Shown: positions 15,463 through 24,904, counted from the stretch's first letter. The stretch is DNA of 47,162 nucleotides from Acidobacteriaceae bacterium (GCA_003131585.1 PKVW01000041.1:1-47162), one strand, 5' to 3'. The notes: a model not told the origin generated them from the letters alone. Numbers and translations are program-made.

Positions 15463-18400
15463 TTATGCTTTTTCCGGCGCCTTCCCGTGCTCCCGCCAGC
15501 CCTCGATAATCAGATACAACACAGGGATGAAGAAAAGATTCAGCACGGTCGACATGATCATGCCGCCGAACACAGTGGTGCCCACGGAATGACGTCCGTT
15601 TTCGCCGGCTCCGGTGGCTAGAACCAGCGGTACGACTCCCAGGATGAACGCCAGCGAAGTCATTAGAATCGGCCGCAAACGAATCGTCGCCGACTGCAAC
15701 GCGGCTTCCACCAGCGGTATCCCGCGCTGTCGCAACTGTTCCGCGAACTCCACGATCAGAATCGCGTTCTTGCTCGAGAGTCCGACGAGCATCACCAGTC
15801 CCACCTGGCAGAAAACGTCGTTCTGCAGTCCCCGCATCCACTGCGCTCCCAGCGCGCCCAAGAGGGCCATGGGCACGGCCAGCAATACGATGAAAGGGAG
15901 CACGAAGCTTTCGTATTGTGCCGCGAGCGTCAGGTAGACGACCAGCGTGCCCAACCCAAAAAGAATCAGCGTGGTGCCGCCCGATTGCAGTTCTTCCAGC
16001 GAAAGCCCCGTCCAACTGTAGGTAAAGCCCTGCGGCATCTTCTTAGCCAACTCGTCCATCGCGGCAATCGCCTGCCCGGAACTGTAGCCGGGCGCGGCCG
16101 AGCCATCAATCTCCGCCGAGCGGAAGAGGTTGTAATGGCTGATCACCTGTGGGGTTGTAGTTTGCATAATGCTGATCAGGTTATCCAGCGGCACCATCGC
16201 GCCGCCGTCGGAACGCACATAGAACTGCTTCATGTCCTGCGCTTCGGAGCGGAACTGCTTGTCCGCCTGCACGTACACACGATACGAGCGGTTGTTGAAA
16301 TCGAAGTCGTTCACATAGGCCGAGCCCATGTAAACGCCCAGCGTGTCGGTGATTTGCGACAGCGGAATATGCAGGCTCTTCGCTTTCTCGCGGTCGATGG
16401 TCACCAGATATTGCGGATCGTTCGCGGTGAACGGGGTGTAGAGTCCCACCAGTTCCTTGTGTTGAGCGGAGCGCTGCATGAGGTCGTGCGCCGCGTTGGA
16501 TAGCTCCTCGAGTTTGTGCGAAGCCTGGTCCTGCACAATGAACTGAAAGCCGCCGAATTGTCCCAGGCCATTGATCGCCGGAGGCAGGGTGGCAAACACG
16601 ATCGCTCCCGAAATCGAAAACATCCGCGGACGAATCCGGTTCAGAATTGCCGTAGCCGTGTGTGCCTCGCCCTTGCGCTGGGAATACGGCTTGAGCGTGA
16701 CAAAGGTGATCCCCTGGTTGGGCGCGCTCCCCGAAAAGCCAAAGCCCGCCACGGCGAACGTGCCCCAGACCTCGGGTTCGCCGCTAATCAAATCTGAAAC
16801 CTGCTTCCCGATCGCCTTTGTGTATTCCAGGGAAGCCCCAGACGGCGCCTGCATGACGATGACGATATAACCCTGGTCTTCATCGGGGACGAAGCCCGTA
16901 GGCACGCGTTTGAAGACAAAATAAGTGAGTCCCAGGCCGGCGAAAAACAGCACCGCCATCGCCAGCTTGTATTTCAGCAAGTAACGCAACAGGCCACGGT
17001 ACCCACGGGTGAGGACAACGACGCCATCGTCAAACTTTCGCAGCCACCACCACTTTTGCCGGTGGGAGTTGCGCAGAAAAATTGCCGCCAGCACTGGAGC
17101 CAGGGTGAGCGCGTTGAAGGCGGAAATGGCAATGGAAAATGCGATGGTCAGCGCAAACTGGCGAAACAGGATGCCGGTCGTCCCGGGAAAGAAGGCAACG
17201 GGCACAAACACGGCAACCAGCACCAGCGAGGTGGCGAGGACGGCGCTGGTAATCTCGGCAGTGGCCGCCGCCGCCGCTTTATGGGAGTCGTGTTCGCCCT
17301 CAGCGATATGACGCTCAATGTTTTCAATCACGACGATAGCGTCGTCGACGACCAGGCCGGTGGCGAGCGTGATGCCGAACAACGTCAGCGTGTTGATGGA
17401 GAAGCCGAGCAACTTCACAAAGGTGAAGGTGCCGATGAGCGAAACCGGAGTGGCGATAAAGTGAATCATCGTCGTTCTCCAGTCGCCGAGAAAGAGAAAG
17501 ATCACCAAGATGACCAGCAGGATCGCCGAACCTACCGTGAACACCACGTCGCGGATGGATTCGCCCACCGCATCCGTGGTATCGAACGCCACGTGAGCCG
17601 ACATCCCCGGAGGAAAACTTTTCGACAGCCGGTCCAGTTCTGCGATCGCCCGCCGATCGACATCGAGGGCGTTCGCTGTGGAAAGCTGCGTGACGCCAAT
17701 GCCTACGGCTTCCTGCCCGTTAAACTGCAAGTCCGAGCTGTAGTTTTCCGCGCCTAACTCGGCTCGGCCCACGTCTTTCAGGCGGACCAGGGTTCCGTCG
17801 GCGCTGGTTTTGAGAATGATGTTGTCGAACTGGCTGGCTTCGCTCAGCCGGCCGACGACGCGCACGCTGATCTGGTACTGCTGTCCTTCTTTGGCGGGCT
17901 GCTGGCCGACCTGGCCGGCTGCGACTTCCACGTTCTGTTCCGCCAGCGCGTTGACCACGTCAGGCGCGGTCAATCCCCGTCCCGCCATGCGCCCGGGATC
18001 CAGCCACAGGCGCATGGAGTACTTGCGCTCGCCGAAGATGAGGACATCGGCGACTCCGGGAATGCGCTTCAGAGCGTCCTTGACGTAGACGTCAAGGTAG
18101 TTGCTCATGAAGAGCGTGGGGTAGTTGTGCGCGCGATCGGAGATGACCGCCGCGCCGAATACAAAGTTCAGCGAAGTTTTCGCCGTGGTGATGCCGACTG
18201 CCTTGACCGCATTCGGCAGCCGCCCCTGCGCCGTGTTGACGCGGTTCTGGATGTCGACCGTGGCCAGGTCGGGATCGCGGGTCAGATCGAAGGTCGCAGT
18301 AATAGTGCTCGATCCGTCGTTGCCGCTGGTCGAGGTGATGTACTTCATTCCCTCGGCCCCATTGATCTGCTGCTCCAGCGGAATCGTGACCGCGCTCTCA

Positions 18401-18573
18401 ACCGTCTGCGCGCTCGCCCCGGTGTAGAAGCTGGAAACGCCCACCTGTGGGGGAGCGAGGTTGGGGAACTGCGCGATGGGCAGCGTGGGAATCACGGCAG
18501 CGCCCGCCAGAACAATCAGTAGCGCGCAGACCGTGGCAAACACCGGACGCCGGATAAAGAATTCAACGAACAT
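15463..18573 (-). CDS. RND efflux pump inner-membrane transporter (AcrB/MexB type)
   Basis: A 1036-residue HAE1-type RND permease, the normal length for the family. It begins MFVEFFIRRPVFATV with the first membrane helix. LVVDDAIVVIENIERH, in helix 4, carries the paired Asp residues of the proton relay. Two sets of membrane helices flank large periplasmic loops, and the end VVPLVLATGAGENGRHSVGTTVFGGM is typical. The ATG at 18573 is chosen because family members start there; a longer frame would cover the repeat-filled leader. It pairs with the adaptor gene upstream on the same strand. No outer-membrane TolC-like gene is nearby. Confidence 0.93.
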   Translation of the reverse strand: MFVEFFIRRPVFATVCALLIVLAGAAVIPTLPIAQFPNLAPPQVGVSSFYTGASAQTVESAVTIPLEQQINGAEGMKYITSTSGNDGSSTITATFDLTRDPDLATVDIQNRVNTAQGRLPNAVKAVGITTAKTSLNFVFGAAVISDRAHNYPTLFMSNYLDVYVKDALKRIPGVADVLIFGERKYSMRLWLDPGRMAGRGLTAPDVVNALAEQNVEVAAGQVGQQPAKEGQQYQISVRVVGRLSEASQFDNIILKTSADGTLVRLKDVGRAELGAENYSSDLQFNGQEAVGIGVTQLSTANALDVDRRAIAELDRLSKSFPPGMSAHVAFDTTDAVGESIRDVVFTVGSAILLVILVIFLFLGDWRTTMIHFIATPVSLIGTFTFVKLLGFSINTLTLFGITLATGLVVDDAIVVIENIERHIAEGEHDSHKAAAAATAEITSAVLATSLVLVAVFVPVAFFPGTTGILFRQFALTIAFSIAISAFNALTLAPVLAAIFLRNSHRQKWWWLRKFDDGVVVLTRGYRGLLRYLLKYKLAMAVLFFAGLGLTYFVFKRVPTGFVPDEDQGYIVIVMQAPSGASLEYTKAIGKQVSDLISGEPEVWGTFAVAGFGFSGSAPNQGITFVTLKPYSQRKGEAHTATAILNRIRPRMFSISGAIVFATLPPAINGLGQFGGFQFIVQDQASHKLEELSNAAHDLMQRSAQHKELVGLYTPFTANDPQYLVTIDREKAKSLHIPLSQITDTLGVYMGSAYVNDFDFNNRSYRVYVQADKQFRSEAQDMKQFYVRSDGGAMVPLDNLISIMQTTTPQVISHYNLFRSAEIDGSAAPGYSSGQAIAAMDELAKKMPQGFTYSWTGLSLEELQSGGTTLILFGLGTLVVYLTLAAQYESFVLPFIVLLAVPMALLGALGAQWMRGLQNDVFCQVGLVMLVGLSSKNAILIVEFAEQLRQRGIPLVEAALQSATIRLRPILMTSLAFILGVVPLVLATGAGENGRHSVGTTVFGGMIMSTVLNLFFIPVLYLIIEGWREHGKAPEKA

Positions 18574-18581
18574 AGAAGATC

Positions 18582-18778
18582 GGCTTTCGGGCTTCAGCTT
18601 TCGGGCTTCAACGTTCGGGCTTCGGCTCAAACTCCTAGTTTTGACGCGGCACTCGAGCCTGCCATACTGGTAGCGCGGCACACCCTTTGATCGGCCAAGT
18701 GCCAATCACAAACAAATAATCCGGTTGGAAACCTACGACGCAAGGGCCGAAGCCCAAGGCCCGAAAGCCGAAGGCCGG
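18582..18778. repeat. Repeat-bounded spacer between the two RND genes
   Basis: Two exact tandem copies of GCTTTCGGGCTTCA (18583-18610) and a third, diverged copy (to 18628) are followed at about 18744-18778 by inverted versions (GCCGAAGCCC, GCCCGAAAGCC, GCCGGGC). The arms could pair in the mRNA between adaptor and pump. This is typical of dispersed palindromic repeat families. Confidence 0.65.
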
Positions 18779-18781
18779 GCT

Positions 18782-19891
18782 TTAACTTTGCGGAATCACT
18801 GGCGCTCCATCCAGCAGAAACTGCGTCCCCGAGACGATCACTTTGTCGCCGGGCTTGATGCCGTCCTCGACTTCATAATCGTTCCCTACCGTCTGCCCAA
18901 TCTTTAGCGGCTTCTGCCGGGCCACGTACGAACCGCCATTTTGTGGCTCAGCCACAAACGCGAAGTACTGTCCCGCGAGCCGGGATACGGCCAGGATCGG
19001 AACCTGCGGATTCTGGTGCGTTCCCCACACGATACGCGCGCGGATGAACTGCGATTGCCGCAGTGCATCATTGCTATTGGCGATGCGCGCCTTCACCAAT
19101 ACCGTCTGCGTTGTGTTGTCCACCTGCGGCGAGATGAAGCTCACGCGGCTGTCGGCCACCACCTTACCGTCGCTGTCCAGAACCTGCACCGGCAGGTTCA
19201 TCTTGAGCTGCGAGGAGTGTTCAATCGGCACGTACACGTATACTTCGAGACCGCCGGGCTTGTCCACGGTCGTCAGTTGCGTCGTGGTCGTGACCCGGTC
19301 GCCCACGCGCACCGGAACATCCCCAACAATTCCGCCCCAGGGCGCCACGACCCGGTAGTAATGCAGTTGCACTTCCTGCTCGCGAACCTGCGCATCCAGC
19401 GAGCCCATCTGCGCTTGCGCCGCGTCCATCGCGGATTTCGCCTGATCGAGATCCTGCTTACTCACAACGCCCGCCGAATAGAGTCCCTGGGCGCGCTGAT
19501 ACTGCTGCTGCGCCAAACTCAGGTTCGCCTGTTGCGCCGCTCGGGAACTTTCCTGGCTCTTGACCGTGGCCTGCTGCTTGAGTGGATCGATTTCCATCAA
19601 CGGCGCCCCGGCGCCAACCGTCTCGCCAGAGTGCGCGTAGATTTTTGTGACCTGGCCCTCCACCTGCGGCATAATGACGGCCGAATCGCGCGACTTTAGC
19701 GTGGCCACATACTCGGTGGCATCGTTAACCGCAGTTGCTTGTGCCTCTTGCACCTTGACCGGCATTCCCGCCGGACTCTTGGCCTGGGCATTCTGCGCGG
19801 CATGGCTCGAGCATGCCAGCGTGGCTCCGTTTGCCACGAGAGCCACCAGCAGGAGGCCTTGGGTCAAGTAACTATAAAGTCTCTTCAACAT
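18782..19891 (-). CDS. RND efflux periplasmic adaptor (membrane fusion protein)
   Basis: A 369-residue adaptor that links the inner-membrane RND pump to an outer-membrane channel. A lipoprotein signal ends in TLACSS (Cys near 27). The half-lipoyl motifs are in VEGQVTKIYAHSGETVGAGAPLMEID and in VVAPWGGIVGDVPVRVGDRVT. Between them is a coiled-coil hairpin (LSLAQQQYQRAQGLYSAGVVSKQDLDQAKSAMD), and a beta-barrel domain follows. It is the first gene of the two-gene unit. The drug range cannot be read from the sequence. Confidence 0.92.
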   Translation of the reverse strand: MLKRLYSYLTQGLLLVALVANGATLACSSHAAQNAQAKSPAGMPVKVQEAQATAVNDATEYVATLKSRDSAVIMPQVEGQVTKIYAHSGETVGAGAPLMEIDPLKQQATVKSQESSRAAQQANLSLAQQQYQRAQGLYSAGVVSKQDLDQAKSAMDAAQAQMGSLDAQVREQEVQLHYYRVVAPWGGIVGDVPVRVGDRVTTTTQLTTVDKPGGLEVYVYVPIEHSSQLKMNLPVQVLDSDGKVVADSRVSFISPQVDNTTQTVLVKARIANSNDALRQSQFIRARIVWGTHQNPQVPILAVSRLAGQYFAFVAEPQNGGSYVARQKPLKIGQTVGNDYEVEDGIKPGDKVIVSGTQFLLDGAPVIPQS

Positions 19892-20106
19892 GAGTTTCCT
19901 GATTAGACGAGGCTACCGGCCCACCGTTAGGGGTCCATTACAAGATTCCCCCGAAGCTCGTCACGACGCAAAATAATCGCTGACCGCCCAGTGAAGGAAT
20001 AGGGAAAGGTCGGCTTAAAGAGCGCGCTTTCAGACGCCGATAAGAGGGTCTGTTCCCTGTCCCTGAACTCCTCTTCCATCATCTCATTCTGCTACATTGT
20101 TGCGCT

Positions 20107-21156
20107 ATGGAGAAGACTTCCCCGCAGCCTACCCGCAGTTTTGCCAGCGACAACAATGCCGGCGTGCATCCCGAAATTCTCGACGCCCTTGTCCGCGCCA
20201 ACCAGGGCCATGTGGTTGCCTATGGTGACGACCCTTATACCCGTTCGGCAATGAAGAAGTTCGAGGAGCATTTTGGACCGGACATCGCGGTCTTTTTCAC
20301 CTTCAACGGGACCGGCGCGAACGTTCTGGGTCTGCAAGCCCTGACCCGGCCCTTTCACTCGGTCCTGTGCAGCGCCTATGCCCACATCTGCACCGACGAA
20401 TGTGGCGCGCCGGAAAAGCACACCGGCTGCAAGCTGATTCCACTGCCGCAACAGGATGGCAAGATCACGCTGGACTCCGTCCGCCACGCCTACCACGGCA
20501 TCGGCGACGAACATCACTCGCAGCCCCGCGTCATCTCGATTACCCAGTCCACCGAGATGGGAACAGTCTACCAACCCGAAGAGATTCAATCGCTCGCCCG
20601 CTTCGCCCACGAGCATGGCATGTTCCTGCACATGGACGGCGCGCGCATCGCCAACGCAGCCGCCTCGCTCGGCCAAACTCTCCGCCAGGCCACCCTCGAT
20701 GTAGGCGTGGACGTGCTCTCCTTCGGCGGCACCAAGAATGGAATCCTGGGCGGCGAGGCGGTGGTATTTTTTCATCCCGAACTCGGCCACGACTTTCTTT
20801 ACCTGCGCAAGCAGAGCATGCAACTGGCCTCGAAAATGCGTTTCATCGCCGCGCAATTCGAGGCCCTGCTCACCGGCGATCTCTGGCGGCGCAGCGCCGA
20901 ACATGCCAACCGCATGGCTCGCGTGCTGGAAAAGGAAATCAGCCGCATCCCGGAAGTAAAAGTTGTGTGGAAAGTCGAGGCCAACGGCGTTTTCGCCCAG
21001 CTCCCGCGCCACTCCATCGAAAAGATTAAGAAGCATTATTTCTTCTACACGTGGATGGAAGAGGAATCGATCGTGCGCTGGATGTGCTCGTTCGACACCA
21101 CCGAGGACGATGTCCGCAAGTTTGCAAAGGTGGTCGCCGAGGCCGTGAAGCAGTGA
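20107..21156 (+). CDS. Low-specificity L-threonine aldolase
   Basis: A 349-residue fold-type I PLP enzyme of the beta-eliminating lyase/threonine aldolase family, which splits L-threonine (and allo-threonine) to glycine and acetaldehyde. It begins FASDNNAGVHPEI, contains the glycine-rich cofactor region FTFNGTGANVLG, the Asp in HMDGARIANA that holds the PLP ring nitrogen, and the Schiff-base Lys in SFGGTKNG near 210. The length is normal. It is divergent from the RND adaptor gene and monocistronic. Confidence 0.9.
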   Translation: MEKTSPQPTRSFASDNNAGVHPEILDALVRANQGHVVAYGDDPYTRSAMKKFEEHFGPDIAVFFTFNGTGANVLGLQALTRPFHSVLCSAYAHICTDECGAPEKHTGCKLIPLPQQDGKITLDSVRHAYHGIGDEHHSQPRVISITQSTEMGTVYQPEEIQSLARFAHEHGMFLHMDGARIANAAASLGQTLRQATLDVGVDVLSFGGTKNGILGGEAVVFFHPELGHDFLYLRKQSMQLASKMRFIAAQFEALLTGDLWRRSAEHANRMARVLEKEISRIPEVKVVWKVEANGVFAQLPRHSIEKIKKHYFFYTWMEEESIVRWMCSFDTTEDDVRKFAKVVAEAVKQ

Positions 21157-21271
21157 TAAACATTGCTCAGATTCCTTCAGAATGGTTGCTTTTTGCCCCG
21201 CCTTTCAGTAAATTTACTACTCCCCCGCGGCGCGAAAATTTAGCCGGGTGGCTTGGTCCCAGGAGTCGTCG

Positions 21272-21922
21272 ATGAGCCGGAAGTGGTTCAGCGTCATCGC
21301 CCTTATCGCCGTCGCGGCATTCTTATTCAGCTTGTCTAGCTGCGCATTCAATCAGCATCTGACTTCAATTCAAGTCCAGCCCTCCGCGGGCGGCACCTTC
21401 TTCACAGCGGACCCAAGCCTATTCTTTGACTTCAAGGCCTTCGGAACCTATATTCATCCCCCGCACACAGCGGACATCACTGATCAGGTCACCTGGCAGA
21501 CCGACAATCCACAAGTAGTTCAAGTCACCAGTTCAGGCGTGGTCTCGCCGAGTCTCGGCTGCGGTCTGGGCAATGTTTTTGCCACGCTCAAGGACGGCTC
21601 CAACCTGGTTGTAAGCAACTCCGTCCCAGTCACCGTGGACGGACCCGCCAGTCTCGGCTGTCCACAGAGCGGCGCTACGAATAATCTTTCCGTGAATGTA
21701 ACAAGCGGAGGCGCCAACGGCGTGATCGTCAGTTCGCCGGCCGGCATAAATTGTGGAACCACATGTTCCGCCGCATTCGCGGTGAATTCTTCTGTGGCCC
21801 TTACGCCGATGCCTATTACCGGGCATACCTTTGGCGGCTGGGTGAACTGCACAACGACATCTGGGACCACTTGCAATGTGACTATGACTACGGACGTTAC
21901 CGTCGAGGCAAGCTTCAATTAG
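21272..21922 (+). CDS. Ig-like lipoprotein with InlB-type repeat
   Basis: A 216-residue lipoprotein. The signal ends in FSLSSC (lipobox, Cys near 24). It has a BIG2-like Ig domain (LTSIQVQPSAGGTFF to VPVTVDGP), and the C-terminal part (LSVNVTSGG ... FGGWVNCTTTSGTTCNVTMTTDVTVEASF) matches the divergent InlB B-repeat pattern with two Cys pairs. AGGAG with a 6-base gap fixes the start at ATG 21272. It is likely anchored in the outer membrane, with a role in adhesion or structure. A similar but separate lipoprotein lies at 32964-33620. Confidence 0.75.
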   Translation: MSRKWFSVIALIAVAAFLFSLSSCAFNQHLTSIQVQPSAGGTFFTADPSLFFDFKAFGTYIHPPHTADITDQVTWQTDNPQVVQVTSSGVVSPSLGCGLGNVFATLKDGSNLVVSNSVPVTVDGPASLGCPQSGATNNLSVNVTSGGANGVIVSSPAGINCGTTCSAAFAVNSSVALTPMPITGHTFGGWVNCTTTSGTTCNVTMTTDVTVEASFN

Positions 21923-21940
21923 GTTGTTCGGCGCGCCGAA

Positions 21941-22109
21941 TTACTCCGACTGGCCCAGCAGTTTGCCCAGCGTAGGTTTGTGCTTTGCCGCCTTCTTGTT
22001 CTTGTGCGGGACCACTTTCTCGGCCGGGGGGGCCCCGACACGCTCCCGCGCCAACTCCTTCACGGCCTGCACCGCTCGAAACCGTTTCAGCTTTTTCTTG
22101 CGTGCCATT
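21941..22109 (-). pseudogene. Small basic protein gene broken by a one-base frameshift
   Basis: From ATG 22109 the minus strand reads MARKKKLKRF and then loses its coding character. Removing one T from a TTTT run (22082-22079) joins it to a frame that continues RAVQAVKELARERVG ... KKAAKHKPTLGKLLGQSE and ends at the TAA 21943-21941. This second frame has very GC-rich third positions. The joined product would be about 55 residues, strongly basic, of unknown function. Either the gene is broken, the ribosome shifts at TTTT, or the base count is a sequencing error. GAGG lies about 10 bases before the ATG. Confidence 0.5.
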
Positions 22110-22173
22110 TCCTGCCTACCTCGACATTCATGTTGCCATAGCTTGTACCGCGTCGAACATGCAATAATCGTGG

Positions 22174-22258
22174 TTCACGGTCGGACGACGGTCGGTGGTT
22201 GCGGGAGGGTATGACCGGCTAACCGGCTGACGACCAACGACGAGCGGCCAGCGACGAT
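22174..22258. repeat. Low-complexity GACGAC-type intergenic repeat
   Basis: The stretch is built of near-repeats such as GGTCGGACGACGGTCGGTGG, CCGGCTAACCGGCTGACGAC and CAACGACGAGCGG. It resembles the tract before moaA at 27099-27184, which suggests one family of expanding intergenic sequence. Confidence 0.4.
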
Positions 22259-22261
22259 TTC

Positions 22262-22540
22262 ATGGAAGAACGCGAATTTTTCGACGAGCGCACCGAAAAG
22301 AAACCGGCAACGTTAAATTGTCCCCACTGCCACCAGCCCGGCGAGTACGAAGTCACGTGGGTAGTGCGCACCAAGAAGCGCCAGCTTCCCGGCGGCCGCG
22401 CCGACGAGCGCGATCGCGCCCGCTTCGCCAAAGCCCGCTCCTATATGCTGCGCAAAGACGACCTGATGGCCTGCAAGAACATGCGCTGCCGCAAACGCTT
22501 CGAAATCTCCGGCGTGCAGTCGGTGGTCTTCACCGAGTAG
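22262..22540 (+). CDS. Small zinc-ribbon-like protein
   Basis: A 92-residue protein with two Cys pairs placed like a zinc ribbon: NCPHCHQPG near residue 19 and ACKNMRCRKRF near 70. Between them is a basic helix (DERDRARFAKARSYMLRKDD). The start is MEEREFFDERTEKK. I recognise no named family. Zinc binding and a nucleic-acid or regulatory role are inferences from the Cys spacing and charge. Confidence 0.65.
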   Translation: MEEREFFDERTEKKPATLNCPHCHQPGEYEVTWVVRTKKRQLPGGRADERDRARFAKARSYMLRKDDLMACKNMRCRKRFEISGVQSVVFTE

Positions 22541-22558
22541 AACCTACTTGATAAATCG

Positions 22559-22627
22559 TTTTGGGAAGGGCACGCCTTCAGCCGTGCCGCCCAGAGCCAG
22601 CAAAGACGCGGGCTTTAGCCCCTGAGG
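22559..22627 (-). repeat. 69-base palindromic-type repeat, intergenic copy
   Basis: Read on the minus strand it begins CCTCAGGGGCTAAAGCCC and ends GTGCCCTTCCCAAAA, with GGCTGAAG in the middle. The same element, with the same length and order, lies inside moaA at 27440-27508 on the plus strand. Confidence 0.8.
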
Positions 22628-22761
22628 CTCCGGCCGTTCACCCTGCAGATTCCACGCGATCCTTCTAGTTTGCCGGGCCAAGTGCTAATAGCTAACTGCT
22701 CATTTATACTGGGTGGTTTCCCCGTCGCTCCCCGAAGCCACCGGGACTGAGGAGTCATGTT

Positions 22762-23532
22762 TTGAAAATCCTGGTTTGCATGAAGCAGGTGCCGCAGAAG
22801 GATGCACCGCTCAAGCTCAACGAAGCCTCCTCCTGGATCCGCGAAGACGTCTCGTACGAAGTCAACGAACCCGATGCCTTCGCGCTCGAAGAATCGTTGC
22901 GCCAAAAAGAGAAGCACGGCGGAGAGGTCGTCGTCATCACCTCTGGCCCGGCTCGTTCCCAGCAGGTACTGCGGGAAGCCTTGGCCAAGGGCGCCGATCG
23001 CGCCATCCATCTCGAAGACAATGCCTTCGTCGGCCTCGATGCCTTCAACACCGCCAAGGCCTTCGCCGCCGCAATTAAAGACGAAAAATTCGACCTGATC
23101 TTTACGGGTCTGCAATCCGACGATTATGGTTACGCGCAAACCGGTGTCATCCTGGCCGAACTGCTGGGTTGGCCGCATGCCACTATCATCATGCAGATCG
23201 AAAAAACTGACGGCGGCATTAAAGTGAAGCGCGAACTAGAAGCCGGATTCTTCCAGTTTGTCGACATGCCTCTGCCCGCAGTGCTCACCATTCAGTCCGG
23301 CATCAACAAGTTGCGCTATGCCACGCTGATCGGAATCAAGCAGGCGAAGAACAAGCCCATCCGCAAGGTGGCACTCGCCGAAGTTCAGTCCGCCATCGGC
23401 GAGAACCTGCAGAAAATCGAACGCCTCTACGTGCCGCAGAAAACGAAAAAAACCGAGCACATAGAAGGTTCGCCGGCCGAGATCGCGAAAAAGCTGGTGG
23501 ACAAACTGCGCAACGAACTGCGCGTGCTGTGA
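22762..23532 (+). CDS. etfB: Electron transfer flavoprotein, beta subunit
   Basis: A 256-residue ETF beta subunit. MKILVCMKQVPQKDAPLKL is the normal beginning, VNEPDAFALEESLR and VVVITSGPARSQQVLREALAKGADRAIHL follow, and the beta-subunit signature region lies near 162-182 (VKRELEAGFFQFVDMPLPAVLTIQSG). It forms a heterodimer with EtfA, binding AMP and FAD, and takes electrons from acyl-CoA and other dehydrogenases. The start is TTG at 22762, with GAGGAG about 8 bases before it. An ATG TTT TGA mini-frame overlaps this start. It is the first gene of the etf block. Confidence 0.93.
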   Translation: MKILVCMKQVPQKDAPLKLNEASSWIREDVSYEVNEPDAFALEESLRQKEKHGGEVVVITSGPARSQQVLREALAKGADRAIHLEDNAFVGLDAFNTAKAFAAAIKDEKFDLIFTGLQSDDYGYAQTGVILAELLGWPHATIIMQIEKTDGGIKVKRELEAGFFQFVDMPLPAVLTIQSGINKLRYATLIGIKQAKNKPIRKVALAEVQSAIGENLQKIERLYVPQKTKKTEHIEGSPAEIAKKLVDKLRNELRVL

Positions 23533-23618
23533 AGAAGAGTAGCGCCGGCGTCCCGCCGGCTATCGCGCGGGTCGTCTCGCCATCGCAAGCCAGGAGCTAG
23601 AGGCTAGAAGCTGACCTT

Positions 23619-24620
23619 ATGCCCGATACCATCTTAGTAGTTGTCGAACAACGCGAAGGCAAACTCAACCGCGTCTCGTGGGAAACCATCGCCGCCGGGC
23701 AGGCCATCGCCGCCGCCACGGGATGGACTCTCGAAGCCGCCGTTGTCGGGGGCAGCGCGTCCACCTTCGCCGCCGAAGTCGCCGCCAAGAAACTTGCCAA
23801 GGTCTACGCCGTCGAATCGCCGAAGCTCGAGCCCTACACGCCCGACGCCTTCGCTGCCGCGCTCAAGCAGTTCCTCACGGCCAAGCAGCCCAGGCTCGTG
23901 CTCATGCCGCACACCTACCAGGTGCGCGACTTCGTCCCCAAGCTGGCCACCGCCATGGGACGCGCCGTCATCAGCGACTGCATCGGGTTCAAGCACGAAA
24001 ACGGCAAGCTGCTCTTCACCCGTCAGATGTTTCAGGGCAAGTTCGCCGCCGACGTCAGCTTCACTTCCGCCGCTCCGTGGTTCGCCACTTTCCAGAACGG
24101 GTCTTTTCGAGGCGATAAAGCTGAGGCTGGAGCGAGTCCCGCGCCAATCGAAACCGTGAACGTCGAAATCGCGGACATTGTCATCCGCAACAAGCCGCAG
24201 GAAGTGTTCAAGGAAGCGAAGCAGGCCGTCGACCTCACTCAAGCCGAAATTATTGTCTCGGTCGGCCGCGGCATCAAGGAACAGAAGAATATTGAGATGG
24301 CCAAACAGTTGGCGGATGCACTGGGAGGCGAACTCGCGGCTTCACGGCCTATTTGCGACTCCGGCTGGCTCCCCATGGACCGCCAGATCGGCTCGTCTGG
24401 CCAGACGGTCGCGCCCAAGCTTTATCTCGCGCTAGGAATCAGCGGCGCCATTCAGCACATTGTGGGGATGAAAGGCTCACGGACTATCATCGCCGTGAAT
24501 AAAGATTCAGAGGCTCCGATCTTTGAAATTGCAGACTTTGCGATCGTGGGAAACCTGTTCGATATCGTGCCGCCGCTGACGGAGGAAGTGACGAAGGCGA
24601 AGGCGGGAAGCCAAACTTGA
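23619..24620 (+). CDS. etfA: Electron transfer flavoprotein, alpha subunit
   Basis: A 333-residue ETF alpha subunit and partner of EtfB. The C-terminal FAD domain shows the family signature: IIVSVGRGIKEQKNIEMAKQLADALGG, RPICDSGWLPMDRQIGSSGQTVAPKLYLALGISGAIQH, then SRTIIAVNKDSEAPIFEIADFAIVGNLFDIVPPL. The N-terminal domain is MPDTILVVVEQREGKLNRVSWE. It lies 86 bases after etfB. That spacer contains a GCCGGCG/CGCCGGC hairpin (about 23543-23559). Confidence 0.95.
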   Translation: MPDTILVVVEQREGKLNRVSWETIAAGQAIAAATGWTLEAAVVGGSASTFAAEVAAKKLAKVYAVESPKLEPYTPDAFAAALKQFLTAKQPRLVLMPHTYQVRDFVPKLATAMGRAVISDCIGFKHENGKLLFTRQMFQGKFAADVSFTSAAPWFATFQNGSFRGDKAEAGASPAPIETVNVEIADIVIRNKPQEVFKEAKQAVDLTQAEIIVSVGRGIKEQKNIEMAKQLADALGGELAASRPICDSGWLPMDRQIGSSGQTVAPKLYLALGISGAIQHIVGMKGSRTIIAVNKDSEAPIFEIADFAIVGNLFDIVPPLTEEVTKAKAGSQT

Positions 24621-24663
24621 TTCGGAAGACCACTGGCTGGACAGAGGTTCTACAATATTCTTC

Positions 24664-24900
24664 ATGGACATGACTCTTACAGCGGTCTTTGAGGAAGTCC
24701 CCGAATCCGATGGCGGGGGCTATGTTGCCTATACAGAAGAACTCCCCGGAGCGATTTCCGAAGGGGACACCTTAGACGAAGCCCGGGACAATCTGCGGGA
24801 TGCCATCGAACTTATTTTGGGGGCAAACCGCGAGCTGACCGGAAAACGTAGTCCCGGCAAGAGGGTCACTCGGGAAAAAATCAAAGTCTCGGTAGCGTGA
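24664..24900 (+). CDS. hicB: HicB-family antitoxin-like protein
   Basis: A 78-residue protein with the single HicB fold: LTAVFEEVPESDGGGYVAYTEELPGAISEGDTLDEARDNLRDAIELIL. It has no DNA-binding extension, only a basic tail (GKRSPGKRVTREKIKVSVA). HicB binds and neutralises the HicA RNase. It lies between etfA and the ETF-QO gene and is followed 4 bases later by the HicA reading frame. This order (hicB before hicA) is common in the type with short HicB. Confidence 0.85.
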   Translation: MDMTLTAVFEEVPESDGGGYVAYTEELPGAISEGDTLDEARDNLRDAIELILGANRELTGKRSPGKRVTREKIKVSVA

Positions 24901-24904
24901 CGCT

